A stretch of 64,000 bases of DNA from the NCBI RefSeq assembly GCF_018128545.1, contig NZ_JAGSND010000004.1:124001-188000 (forward strand). The letters are read 5' to 3'. The translations under genes and the position numbers were made by a program. Source of the stretch: Sinanaerobacter chloroacetimidivorans. Lineage in GTDB: Bacteria > Bacillota > Clostridia > Peptostreptococcales > Anaerovoracaceae. The notes under the pieces were generated by a model. That model made no database searches and had not been told where the DNA came from. It saw only the letters and a list, made by a program, of their open reading frames with translations. Positions 7,776 through 16,368 of the stretch are shown here, piece after piece (positions within the stretch are counted from its first letter, which is position 1; each line of letters starts with the position of its first letter).

Positions 7776-7836
7776 TTTTCCCTGGGGCCCTGATCCTTCT
7801 ATCCCGAATCGTAGCACAGAAAAGGAAGTGTTTAAA

Positions 7837-8616
7837 ATGCTTATGGATAAACTTCTGACTTGTGTTGAGGAGCTGAACGGCAAATGTTCTTTTGTCATTA
7901 AGAATTTCATGGCAAAAGAGTGTTTTTCCTATGATGAAAATCTTGTAGTTCCATCGGCCAGTCTGATAAAAGTACCAATTTTGATTGAAGCCGTGAGGCA
8001 AATAAAATCGGGAGAGCTGTCCCCTGATTTACGGCTGACGGTCAAGCCGGAAGATAAAGCTGCATTCAGCGTATTACAGTTTCTGGACAGCGGCAACAGC
8101 TATACCCTGTTTGACCTGCTAAAACTTATGATCATATACAGTGACAATACAGCCGCAAATGTTCTCATCGATCTTTTGGGCATGGAAAATGTAAATGGAT
8201 GCATGGCGGAATTGGGCTTGCAGGAAACCAGGCTGCGAAGAAAGATGATGGATTTTCATGCCAGGGAAAAAGGATTTGAGAATCATACCACCGCCCGTGA
8301 AATGGAGACTATCATGACCCGTCTTTATAAAGGAGAGCTCATTGACAGGCAGTGCAGTGATTTTATTTTGGATATTATGAAAGGCCAGGCAGACGAATGC
8401 ATGATGCGGGTGGATCTGCCGGATGAACTGGTAATCGCCAGAAAAAGCGGGGAACTGGAAAGGCTGAACCATGAGGCGGCAATTGTGTATGGCAAAAACT
8501 GCGATTATCTTTATCTATTTTTTGCATGGGGAACGGCAACCAATAACGAGACAAGAGAAATCATCCAAAAGACGTCAAAAATCGTGCATGACTATTTTGA
8601 AATGAAGGAGAAATGA
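7837..8616 (+). CDS. Serine hydrolase of the class A beta-lactamase fold
   Basis: A 259-residue protein with the three active-site motifs of the family: S42-x-x-K45 (SLIK), S102-D103-N104, and K203-S-G205. Typical secreted class A beta-lactamases have an N-terminal signal peptide; with the ATG at 7837 (after AAAGGAAG) none is present, so it should be cytoplasmic. The frame is open to 7723, but that would run through the leader terminator. It is followed by a peptide transporter and a dipeptide epimerase, so peptide hydrolysis or deamidation is a better guess than antibiotic resistance. The usual Glu166-type Omega-loop motif is not obvious. Confidence 0.78.
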   Translation: MLMDKLLTCVEELNGKCSFVIKNFMAKECFSYDENLVVPSASLIKVPILIEAVRQIKSGELSPDLRLTVKPEDKAAFSVLQFLDSGNSYTLFDLLKLMIIYSDNTAANVLIDLLGMENVNGCMAELGLQETRLRRKMMDFHAREKGFENHTTAREMETIMTRLYKGELIDRQCSDFILDIMKGQADECMMRVDLPDELVIARKSGELERLNHEAAIVYGKNCDYLYLFFAWGTATNNETREIIQKTSKIVHDYFEMKEK

Positions 8617-8657
8617 TTGGAGCATGGCAGAACTTATTTGAGAAGGAGGAATTGATT

Positions 8658-10649
8658 ATGGAGAATCAAGAACCAATGGTAAGTACCACGGCGGAAGAAT
8701 TAAAAAGAGGCCTGGCTCCGGAAGCATATACTTACAATCCGGACAAGGAATATGAACCCTACATACCTGCGCAGGCAAATATACGTGAATTTACCGCAAG
8801 AGCTGTTATCATCGGCTGCGTCATTTCTGTACTCTTTGGTGCGGCAAATGCATATCTTGCCATGCAGATCGGCATGACAATCTGTGCCTCCATTCCGGCG
8901 GCGGTGATCGGGATGGCTGTTCTGAAAGGTTTGAGGAACGGTACGGTGCTGGAAAACAATATCATTCAGACTGTAGGTTCCTCCGGCGAAGCCCTTGCGG
9001 CAGGGGTTGCTTTTACCTTGCCGTCGCTTCTGCTTTTAAACCTTCCCGTCAGTGCCGCCATGATTTTTATTATCGCATGTACCGGCGGCATTCTGGGAAT
9101 TTTGATCATGATCCCGTTGAGGAAGTATCTCATAAAGGATGAGCATGGAAAAATCCCTTACCCGGAAGGGACGGCCTGCGCAGAGGTTATCGTTGCAGGG
9201 AACGAAGGGGGATCCGGAGCGGCCATGCTGTTCAAAGCTCTGGGGCTGGGGGCTGTGTTCAAGTTTTTGACAGACGGGATCTGTACCTTCCCTTATACGA
9301 TTGACTATTATTTTAAAAGCAATCTAAAAGGCGGCGGCCTCGGAATGGATTTTCTGCCTTCCCTGGTTGGTGCAGGCTTCCTGGTAGGACCGAGAATCTG
9401 TTCCTATTCTCTTGCAGGCTCAATCATTGGCTGGTGTGTGATCATGCCGATGATCTATTATTTCGGCCAGTATGCCCCCGCAGCGATCCCTCCGGGAGTA
9501 GATCCGATCGCTGATATGGATATGTGGGGGATGTGGAGCAAGTACATTAAATATGTAGGTATTGGTGCAGTCACCATGGGAGGGCTTATCAGCCTGGTCA
9601 GCGCTATTCCTATTATTGTCAGGTCCGTTAGAGGAACCTTCGGAGCCTATAAACTGGAAGCCGGCAAAGTAAAAAGAACGGATGAAAACCTTTCCGGAAG
9701 AATCATTGTGATTGGTGTCATTCTGGTTTTGGCCGTCATCGCTTTCCTCCCTGTATTTCCAAATGTGGCAGCGGGAAGTGTCGGAGCAGTTTTGGTATTG
9801 ATTTTCGGTTTCTTCTTTGTAACGGTTTCTGCGCATATCGTAGGACTTGTTGGCAGCTCCTCCAACCCCATTGCAGCAATGACCATCGGTGGACTTCTGG
9901 TAACGGCGGTATTATTCAGGGTAATGGGTTTCAGCGGAACTTCGGGAATTGTCGCGACTCTTACCGTTGGCTCTGTATTATGTATTGCCATTGGGGTCAG
10001 CGGAGACATGTCCCAGGATCTCAAGACGGGTTTTCTTATTGGTGCCACTCCGAAGAAACAGCAGACCGGCCAGGTGATCGGACTTGTAGCGGCTGCAGCT
10101 GTTATGGGCATGGTTATTATCATGCTGAACCAGGTCTATGGAATCGGCTCTGAAAAACTTCCTGCCCCTCATGCGAATATGATGAAAGCCATTGCGGAGG
10201 GCATTATGACGGGTAGCCTTCCTTGGGGGCTCATCCTGATGGGGATGGCTGTTTCCGTTGCCGTATGGCTTCTGGGAGGTTCTGTGCTTCCTTTTGCCGT
10301 AGGACTTTATCTGCCGATTCATCTTTCCACGGCCATGATGGTGGGTGGAATCATCAGAGGCATCATTGAAAGGAAACAATACGATACGGAAACCAGGAAC
10401 AAAAAACTTGAAAAGGGGACCCTGTATGCTTCCGGGCTTATCGCAGGAGATGCTCTCATGGGCGTCATTGTAACGGCACTGCTTTATGCAGGCATTGACT
10501 TTTCGGGAGTTGCGGTGGGAATTATCCCAAGAACCGAAAATATGCTGGTAAGCCTCTTTGCATTCGCTTTGCTTTGCGGATATTTCGCATATGTAGTTTT
10601 CAGTAAAAAACATGAGAATCAATTAGGCGGTCTGGATTTAAAGATGTAA
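8658..10649 (+). CDS. OPT family oligopeptide transporter
   Basis: A 663-residue polytopic membrane protein with about 15 hydrophobic segments. The N-terminal block (TARAVIIGCVISVLFGAANAYL) and KIPYPEGTACAEV motif are characteristic of the bacterial OPT family, which imports small peptides or metal-chelate complexes with protons. The ATG at 8658 lies 8 nt after AAGGAGG; an upstream in-frame ATG at 8613 overlaps the hydrolase stop and has no good site. It is in an operon with the hydrolase before and the epimerase after, which suggests uptake of peptidoglycan- or diet-derived dipeptides. Confidence 0.9.
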   Translation: MENQEPMVSTTAEELKRGLAPEAYTYNPDKEYEPYIPAQANIREFTARAVIIGCVISVLFGAANAYLAMQIGMTICASIPAAVIGMAVLKGLRNGTVLENNIIQTVGSSGEALAAGVAFTLPSLLLLNLPVSAAMIFIIACTGGILGILIMIPLRKYLIKDEHGKIPYPEGTACAEVIVAGNEGGSGAAMLFKALGLGAVFKFLTDGICTFPYTIDYYFKSNLKGGGLGMDFLPSLVGAGFLVGPRICSYSLAGSIIGWCVIMPMIYYFGQYAPAAIPPGVDPIADMDMWGMWSKYIKYVGIGAVTMGGLISLVSAIPIIVRSVRGTFGAYKLEAGKVKRTDENLSGRIIVIGVILVLAVIAFLPVFPNVAAGSVGAVLVLIFGFFFVTVSAHIVGLVGSSSNPIAAMTIGGLLVTAVLFRVMGFSGTSGIVATLTVGSVLCIAIGVSGDMSQDLKTGFLIGATPKKQQTGQVIGLVAAAAVMGMVIIMLNQVYGIGSEKLPAPHANMMKAIAEGIMTGSLPWGLILMGMAVSVAVWLLGGSVLPFAVGLYLPIHLSTAMMVGGIIRGIIERKQYDTETRNKKLEKGTLYASGLIAGDALMGVIVTALLYAGIDFSGVAVGIIPRTENMLVSLFAFALLCGYFAYVVFSKKHENQLGGLDLKM

Positions 10650-10673
10650 AGGCATAAGATTGGAGTTTGATTT

Positions 10674-11762
10674 ATGAAAATTCAAGACATCGAGATAAAA
10701 CATATCAGTATATCCTTAAAAAAACCTTTTAAAACTGCGCTTCGAAGGGTGGACTCGGCGGAAAATACGGTGGTGATCATTCATGCCGATGACGGGCAGA
10801 CGGGCTTCGGAGAAGCACCTCCGACGGCTGTCATAACAGGGGATACCAATGAATCTGTCGTAGCGGCCATAAAGCTGATGAGAAAAAGCCTAATCGGAAT
10901 GGATATCGACTGTCTTGACAATATCATGTATCACATAGACGGCTCCTGCTTGAACAACACAAGTGCAAAGGCTGCTGTGGATATGGCCGTTTATGATTTG
11001 GCGGCCAAGAGCTGCGGCAAGCCGTTATACAAGTATCTGGGCGGTTATCGAAACTGCGTGGAAACAGATTTGACCATAAGCCTCAATGAACCGGATGAAA
11101 TGTGTAAAGATTCCATGGAGGCAGTGTCACAGGGCTTTCGCGCGCTGAAGCTGAAGGTGGGCCTGGATCCTGAAAAGGACATTGAGAGGGTATCGGCTGT
11201 CCGTGAGGCGGTTGGAAAACAAATAAAGCTCAGATTGGATGCAAATCAGGGATGGAGACCGAAAGAGGCAGTTCGGGTGATCCGTACTCTGGAGGACAAG
11301 GGGCTGGATATCGAGTTGGTGGAGCAGCCGGTAAATGCAGCGGATATTGGGGGAATGCAGTTTGTCACCAATCAAGTATCGACGCCGATTATGGCGGACG
11401 AAAGCATATTCAGCCCTGCTGACGCCTTGAGGATCCTTCAGATAAGGGCGGCAGATATTCTGAATATAAAACTGATGAAATGCGGCGGCATTCATAATGC
11501 TTTAAAAATCAATGCCATTGCGGAAACCTATGGTGTTGAATGCATGCTGGGGAGCATGATAGAAAGCAAGATCAGTCTCACTGCAGCCACCCATCTTGCA
11601 TCAGCCAAGAAGAATATCACAAGAGTCGATTTGGATGCTGCCATTCTTCTGTCGGAAGATCCTGTGCTTGGCGGTCTGCGAAAAGAAATTCCGAGGTTCT
11701 ACCCTGGGGATGCATCCGGCCTTGGAATCTTTGGAATCAGAGATCTGAAGGATGTAAAATAA
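10674..11762 (+). CDS. Dipeptide epimerase (enolase superfamily)
   Basis: A 362-residue muconate-lactonizing subgroup enolase-superfamily enzyme. Visible are the KxK catalytic motif (LKLKVG), the metal ligands in RLDANQGW, VEQPV and MADES, the second-face lysine in NIKLMKCGG, and a DLDAA motif near the C-terminus that in L-Ala-D/L-Glu epimerases binds the dipeptide amino group. It would interconvert L,D- and L,L-dipeptides so that peptidases can act. It lies 24 bp after the transporter and ends at a bidirectional terminator. Exact dipeptide specificity is unknown. Confidence 0.87.
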   Translation: MKIQDIEIKHISISLKKPFKTALRRVDSAENTVVIIHADDGQTGFGEAPPTAVITGDTNESVVAAIKLMRKSLIGMDIDCLDNIMYHIDGSCLNNTSAKAAVDMAVYDLAAKSCGKPLYKYLGGYRNCVETDLTISLNEPDEMCKDSMEAVSQGFRALKLKVGLDPEKDIERVSAVREAVGKQIKLRLDANQGWRPKEAVRVIRTLEDKGLDIELVEQPVNAADIGGMQFVTNQVSTPIMADESIFSPADALRILQIRAADILNIKLMKCGGIHNALKINAIAETYGVECMLGSMIESKISLTAATHLASAKKNITRVDLDAAILLSEDPVLGGLRKEIPRFYPGDASGLGIFGIRDLKDVK

Positions 11763-11819
11763 ACAATCATCTAAATAATAAAACAATATGGGGGTATTGT
11801 TCTATTTATAAATATAAAA

Positions 11820-11855
11820 CAGCAGAATTTCAATTGATTCTGCTGCTTTTATTTT
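11820..11855. terminator. Bidirectional terminator between convergent genes
   Basis: CAGCAGAAT (11820-11828) pairs with ATTCTGCTG (11837-11845) around an 8-base loop, followed by CTTTTATTTT. On the opposite strand the stem is followed by TTTTATATTT. It separates the dipeptide epimerase from the convergent radical SAM gene. Confidence 0.85.
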
Positions 11856-11856
11856 A

Positions 11857-13212
11857 CTAGAGATTTTTATTCTTTTGCCGGGTTTCCCAAAGTTTATCGG
11901 CGACCGGTGCCCAAAGATTTGCTGCTTCCACACATCTTTCACTAAGTTCCGTTACGTCTTCCGGATGTTGGAAGTCGGTGGAGTTTGCTCCGGACTCTTT
12001 TACCATTTCTGCCAACCTTCCGGGATTATCCAGCAAAGGACAGGGACGAAGCAAATTTTCATTAAAGGGCTGATTTTTTCGATACTGCATAAACAAGGGG
12101 GATTGGAGCGCCTCCAGCAAGGTCTTTTCTTTAATATTGGAATCCGCATAATGAATAAAGGCACAAGGTTCTATATCTCCGGCAGCATTAATATGTAAAT
12201 AGCAGCGTCCTCCCGCAATGCAGCCTCCTACATATTCTCCGTCGTTCCAGAAATCCATGGTAAAAATCGGCTTTTCTTTTCGGAATTTTCGAATTTGGCG
12301 ATACATGGTTTCCCGCTGTTCCGCCGTAGCTATTAAATCCGGTACGGCGTCCTTGCCCACTGGCATGTAGGTAAAGATCCAGGCAAATTTGCAGCCTTTT
12401 GCTATCATTTCATCAAAGTAAGCCTCACTGGCAATGACATCGGTATTTTTCCGATGATAACAAGCAGAAAATCCAAAAGGAAGTTTCTTTTCTCTCAGGA
12501 GATCCATTGCACGAATGACGGCCCCGTAAGTGCCCTTACCCCGGCGCATATCCGTCTCTTCTTCAAAACCTTCTACGCTGATGGCAGGTATGAAATTTTT
12601 CACTCTCAGCATTTCGTCGGCAAAGGCTTCATCAATCAAGGTTCCATTAGTGAAGGCGGAAAAGACACAGTCGTTATGTTTCTCGCAAAGCCTGATTACA
12701 TCTTTTTTTCTGACCAAAGGCTCGCCTCCGGTGAATATGAACATGTGCATACCGATTTCTTTTGCCTGGTGTATAATGTCATCCAGAGCTTCGAAGCTCA
12801 AAGACAGCGTGTCTCCATATTCGGCAGCCCAGCAGCCGGTACAGTGCAGATTGCATGCCGAGGTAGGATCTAAAAGCAGAGTCCATGGCACATTGCAATT
12901 ATATTTTTTCTCAATTTCTTTTCTGCGTTCATTTCGCAAAATTAAGGCGTTGATGATAAAGTTTTCGAATAATTTTTTTCTGACGCCTTCGTCTATATCT
13001 GAATAGAGACTCTTCATTAATTTATTCCAATTGTTTTCGGGATCCCTGAGAGCCTCTTTTGCCAGTCTGTATGGTGTGGCATATTCATGATCTCTATCGA
13101 ACTTCTCGACCCAATCAATGACCTTTGGAATATTCTCGTCTGGGTCTTTATCCAGGTAACTTATGACTCTTTTCAAACTAAATGCTTCGATTTTTTCCTT
13201 TACTCTACCCAT
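11857..13212 (-). CDS. Radical SAM protein with SPASM-like C-terminus
   Basis: A 451-residue protein. CNLHCTGC at residues 120-127 (Cys120, Cys124, Cys127) is the radical SAM CX3CX2C motif and FTGGEPL follows. The C-terminal third has clustered Cys (CIAGGRC, DIEPCAF, RPCPLL) as in SPASM/twitch domains with auxiliary clusters. An unusual ~110-residue helical N-terminal extension precedes the radical SAM core. The start at 13212 lies 9 nt after AGGAGG; an upstream ATG at 13221 overlaps that site. Function is unknown; relatives modify peptides or act as anaerobic sulfatase maturases. A small Asn-rich ORF is divergent to it. Confidence 0.85.
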   Translation of the reverse strand: MGRVKEKIEAFSLKRVISYLDKDPDENIPKVIDWVEKFDRDHEYATPYRLAKEALRDPENNWNKLMKSLYSDIDEGVRKKLFENFIINALILRNERRKEIEKKYNCNVPWTLLLDPTSACNLHCTGCWAAEYGDTLSLSFEALDDIIHQAKEIGMHMFIFTGGEPLVRKKDVIRLCEKHNDCVFSAFTNGTLIDEAFADEMLRVKNFIPAISVEGFEEETDMRRGKGTYGAVIRAMDLLREKKLPFGFSACYHRKNTDVIASEAYFDEMIAKGCKFAWIFTYMPVGKDAVPDLIATAEQRETMYRQIRKFRKEKPIFTMDFWNDGEYVGGCIAGGRCYLHINAAGDIEPCAFIHYADSNIKEKTLLEALQSPLFMQYRKNQPFNENLLRPCPLLDNPGRLAEMVKESGANSTDFQHPEDVTELSERCVEAANLWAPVADKLWETRQKNKNL

Positions 13213-13258
13213 AACAATCATCCTCCTTTTATCTGTATATACAAACTTTGGTAATTTT

Positions 13259-13286
13259 ATTCTATCACTCCGATGATAAAATACAA
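13259..13286 (-). promoter_or_regulatory. Possible sigma-70 type promoter of the radical SAM gene
   Basis: Minus strand TTGTAT, 16-bp spacer, TAGAAT, about 45 nt before the start codon. Both boxes are imperfect. Confidence 0.45.
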
Positions 13287-13437
13287 CTAGACAAAACATG
13301 AAAAATGTATAAATCTCGATAGATAAACGTGATACCCATTCAATTATTTATATTCAATTAGAAAATGAAAATTCCTAGAATTTCCGCTTATATAAGAAAT
13401 TCATCGGTAAAGAATAATGATTAAGGAGGGATTAGAA

Positions 13438-13602
13438 ATGAAAAATACTCAAAATACGAAAGCAAAAAACTCAACGAATAACGGAATCAGAAATTCCACT
13501 AAAAATGATATGCGAGATGTAACTGATCAGGGTGACATGAGAGATATTACAAACAGAGGTGGAAAAAACAAAAAAATGAATATGACGAATTCCGATTATT
13601 AA
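13438..13602 (+). CDS. Small Asn/Lys-rich protein with an internal repeat
   Basis: A 54-residue hydrophilic ORF with a strong AAGGAGGG site 8 nt before the ATG at 13438. It is rich in Asn, Lys, Thr and Asp, lacks Cys, and contains an imperfect tandem repeat (NDMRDVTDQG / GDMRDITNRG). No signal peptide or membrane segment is seen. It is not recognised. Divergent placement next to a SPASM-type radical SAM protein raises a peptide-substrate idea; a small spore or coat protein is an equally fair alternative. The good ribosome site and the hairpins downstream argue that it is a real gene. Confidence 0.6.
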   Translation: MKNTQNTKAKNSTNNGIRNSTKNDMRDVTDQGDMRDITNRGGKNKKMNMTNSDY

Positions 13603-13646
13603 ATGCTTATAACTAAAATTGAGTCAATTTTAAACCCGAATTTAAA

Positions 13647-13679
13647 GCATGAGCGTCAACTTTTCAGTTGACGCTATGC
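13647..13679. other. Long hairpin without T-run
   Basis: GCAT-g-AGCGTCAAC (13647-13660) pairs with GTTGACGCT-ATGC (13667-13679) around TTTTCA. No T-run follows on either strand. It lies 3' of the small Asn-rich gene and may protect the transcript or act with the terminator at 13713. Confidence 0.55.
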
Positions 13680-13712
13680 TATGAATTCAATCAAAATCTC
13701 TCTTATAATACG

Positions 13713-13740
13713 GAGCGGGAAGTTTACCCGCTCTTTTTAT
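13713..13740 (+). terminator. Intrinsic terminator
   Basis: GAGCGGG-AAGTTTA-CCCGCTC followed by TTTTTAT. It ends the unit containing the small Asn-rich gene. Confidence 0.85.
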
Positions 13741-13749
13741 GTGTTTTAT

Positions 13750-13778
13750 TTGATATTCCAACAAAATTGTATTATAAT
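13750..13778 (+). promoter_or_regulatory. Sigma-70 type promoter
   Basis: TTGATA, exactly 17 bp, TATAAT, ~38 nt before the start at 13816 and directly after a terminator. It should drive the membrane protein / zinc ribbon / PEPCK-like / UPF0182 unit. Confidence 0.75.
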
Positions 13779-13815
13779 ATAAACAAAATTTTATGATACA
13801 TAAAGGCGCCCATAT

Positions 13816-14232
13816 ATGGAAGGTATTAGCGTATCCATGAAACGGATTTTGCAGTCCCTGGGAAACGGGGATTTTCATAATATTGAGGTAATGGGATATC
13901 TGCTGTTGATTTTCATTTTCATCATTGCAGTATCCTTATTTTGGTTTGCCTATCGAGGCTTGAAACTTTGGAAGGAAAAATCTAAGTTAGAAGTTAATTT
14001 ATTAACGAGTATAGACGGAAGATTGCAAAACATGGAAGAAAATATGATCGGCAAATCACAGCAGGACAATAGCGTAAAAAGCACGGAACCAATGAATCCC
14101 GATGATGAAGACATGGTTATTGTACCGGGAGGGGACAAGCACACTGTTAGCCGACACAGTACAATCAGCAATATAGGGAGAAACGGAAGAGTTTATTCCA
14201 AAGAAGAAATCGAATTGCAAATCAGAGATTGA
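13816..14232 (+). CDS. Single-pass membrane protein of unknown function
   Basis: A 138-residue protein. One strong transmembrane segment (about residues 26-50, GYLLLIFIFIIAVSLFWF) is followed by a basic stretch and a short helical, hydrophilic tail ending in SKEEIELQIRD. I recognise no family. It is the first gene after a good promoter and lies 26 bp before a zinc-ribbon membrane protein; the pair could work together at the membrane. An alternative start is the ATG at 13837. Confidence 0.6.
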   Translation: MEGISVSMKRILQSLGNGDFHNIEVMGYLLLIFIFIIAVSLFWFAYRGLKLWKEKSKLEVNLLTSIDGRLQNMEENMIGKSQQDNSVKSTEPMNPDDEDMVIVPGGDKHTVSRHSTISNIGRNGRVYSKEEIELQIRD

Positions 14233-14258
14233 ATGCTGTTAACATGGAGGAAGTTAAA

Positions 14259-16334
14259 ATGTATTGTAAAATGTGCGGCCATTTACTTAATGATACAGAT
14301 CACTTTTGCGAAGTTTGCGGAACTGAAATAGAAAAGAACAGGAAACAGGATTACATAGAAAAAGAAGAAGTCGTGTACAACCCGCCTTATGATGATCCTG
14401 AACCCCGTTTGGAAAAGTTCAAATTTCAGCCCGTAATTCCTTATGACCATCTGAATGGATCGGCAGAACCAGATGGCCCGAAGGAATCGGGTGTCCCGGA
14501 AGATCCACTGCAAAAGATTGGTCCGGAAGAAAATCAGCAGCGAAAAGAGATTCTGAAAGAACCGCTGGGTACCGGGAGTGAATTTGTTTGGAATATTCAC
14601 GATTTTCCGAAAGCGAGAAAGACGGAAGATATCAGGTTTCAATGGATTCCGGAGCCGGTAAAAGGATCAATTGAACAGCAGGAAGAGGATAGCTTTCTAG
14701 AGCAGGAACTCTTCAGAGAAATCAAAGAGGACGGATTTAAAAACCAGGATACGAATATTTCGAAATTCTTTACCTTTAGCAAGAAGAATGAAGAGTTTCA
14801 GCAATTGCTGGATAAAGAATATGAAAAAATAAGAAAACGAACAGAGGAAACGGAATCAATTCTGAAAAGTATCGATGAGCCTGTTTTGGAGGACATGTCA
14901 AAGCAAACCTTTGCGAATACGGAAACAATAATTGCAGAAGAGCCCCAAAAAGAAGAAAAACCGGAAACAGAAAATGAGACAGATACGGAAACGGTAAAAG
15001 AAAAAGAGATAGAAATAGAAGAGGATCCGGTAGAGGGGACGAAAGAGGAGCCAAAAACGAAAGAGGAACCGAAAGAATATAAAGAGATTCCGACGGACAG
15101 TTCCGGCGAAAATCAGGAGGTTCCTTTAAAGCCTAAGGCGGATCATTTACGGGAAATGACCGAAGCAAGAGCTGTTTTCTTTAATGATGAGATTCTTCAG
15201 GATAATGAAACCATCAAAAAAAATCTGGAGGAATTGGAGTCAGATAAGCAAGAGGAATCGGAATTTGAAAAATCTGAGGATCCACAGGAAAATCAAAAAG
15301 TTCCTAATGATGAACATGATGAACAAAAATCGGAAACCGTGAAAACAGGTGAAACCTCAGAACATGAAATTGCCGCAGAGCAAAAAATCACGGCGGAACG
15401 AGGGGAAACCGGGGAGCCTGAAGAGCAAAAAAAGGAACCAGTAAGCATACCTGCAAACGCTTTCGATCCTATAGCATCTCAGAATGAAGGAATAGGGCAG
15501 CCTGAAAAGAAAAAAGAAAAGAAGGGGCGCCTCGGAAAATGGCTGCTGATCATCATCATGATCATCTTGATACTGGAGATTACCGTTCTGGGAATCAAAT
15601 ATTTTATCCCGGAGAGTGCGGCCGCATCCTACCTTGCAGAGGGGCAGATCAAAGCCACCAAAACGATAACGGGCTGGATCAATAGTATAAAAGATATTTT
15701 TTCCGGGAATGATTCAAATAAACCGGAAGAAGATACGACACCCGATGATGCTGACGTGGAGCCAAAGAAAGAAGGCCCTGCAGAGGCCGACAATCCGCAG
15801 CCTGACCCAAACCCTGTTACTGATAAAAATGCACTGGTAACATCCCAGCTGCACCTTAACAAAAATATAGAGAAGATAACCGCGAATGATTCCCTCGCCT
15901 TTAATGCTTCTAAGGACTATGGAGCCGCAGACATCAATCAATCGAAGCCCATAGCGAATAACATCTGGCAGACCACTGAAGAGGGAAATACCATTTATTA
16001 CGATAGTTCCATAGCAGGAGCCATAATCGCTTTTGATTCTCTTTGGATCGATTATGTAAACGGAGAAAGTAAAGAGGTACTGAATTATATAAAAAAAGAT
16101 AGTAAAGCTTATCAAAACGCAGTGAGCTTTTCAAAGATAGGAAAAGTAAAGGAAACCTTTAAACTGTTAGAGATAGGTGAAATCAGGCAGGGGCAAAACG
16201 GATTTTATATCTGGGTTCATGAAGAAATCCGGATTACCGAAAAAGGATCCACTGCCGATAAGAAATACAACTGGATATATTACCTTGAACCATCTGAAAA
16301 CCAAATGAAGATTGTTAACTATTTTAAATTTTAA
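14259..16334 (+). CDS. Zinc-ribbon membrane protein with long acidic linker
   Basis: A 691-residue protein. The N-terminal zinc ribbon (MYCKMCGHLLNDTDHFCEVCG, two CxxC pairs) is followed by ~400 residues of Glu/Lys-rich, probably disordered or coiled sequence. One transmembrane helix (WLLIIIMIILILEITVLG) lies near residue 430, and an extracytoplasmic C-terminal domain of ~200 residues follows. This layout resembles TcaA/YvbJ-type zinc-ribbon membrane proteins, but I cannot assign a function. The ATG at 14259 has GGAGG upstream; the frame also opens at a TTG (14229). Its acidic linker is compositionally unlike its neighbours. Confidence 0.7.
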   Translation: MYCKMCGHLLNDTDHFCEVCGTEIEKNRKQDYIEKEEVVYNPPYDDPEPRLEKFKFQPVIPYDHLNGSAEPDGPKESGVPEDPLQKIGPEENQQRKEILKEPLGTGSEFVWNIHDFPKARKTEDIRFQWIPEPVKGSIEQQEEDSFLEQELFREIKEDGFKNQDTNISKFFTFSKKNEEFQQLLDKEYEKIRKRTEETESILKSIDEPVLEDMSKQTFANTETIIAEEPQKEEKPETENETDTETVKEKEIEIEEDPVEGTKEEPKTKEEPKEYKEIPTDSSGENQEVPLKPKADHLREMTEARAVFFNDEILQDNETIKKNLEELESDKQEESEFEKSEDPQENQKVPNDEHDEQKSETVKTGETSEHEIAAEQKITAERGETGEPEEQKKEPVSIPANAFDPIASQNEGIGQPEKKKEKKGRLGKWLLIIIMIILILEITVLGIKYFIPESAAASYLAEGQIKATKTITGWINSIKDIFSGNDSNKPEEDTTPDDADVEPKKEGPAEADNPQPDPNPVTDKNALVTSQLHLNKNIEKITANDSLAFNASKDYGAADINQSKPIANNIWQTTEEGNTIYYDSSIAGAIIAFDSLWIDYVNGESKEVLNYIKKDSKAYQNAVSFSKIGKVKETFKLLEIGEIRQGQNGFYIWVHEEIRITEKGSTADKKYNWIYYLEPSENQMKIVNYFKF

Positions 16335-16368
16335 ATACAACCAAGTGAAATCAAAAGGAGATGTTAAA

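Noticed and set aside
7723..7836. N-terminal extension of the serine hydrolase that could look like a signal peptide
   Set aside because: It translates the leader terminator and has no ribosome site; the ATG at 7837 has one.
9978..10622. 214-residue minus-strand ORF opposite the OPT transporter
   Set aside because: Antisense shadow of a membrane protein; no start signal and no recognisable domain.
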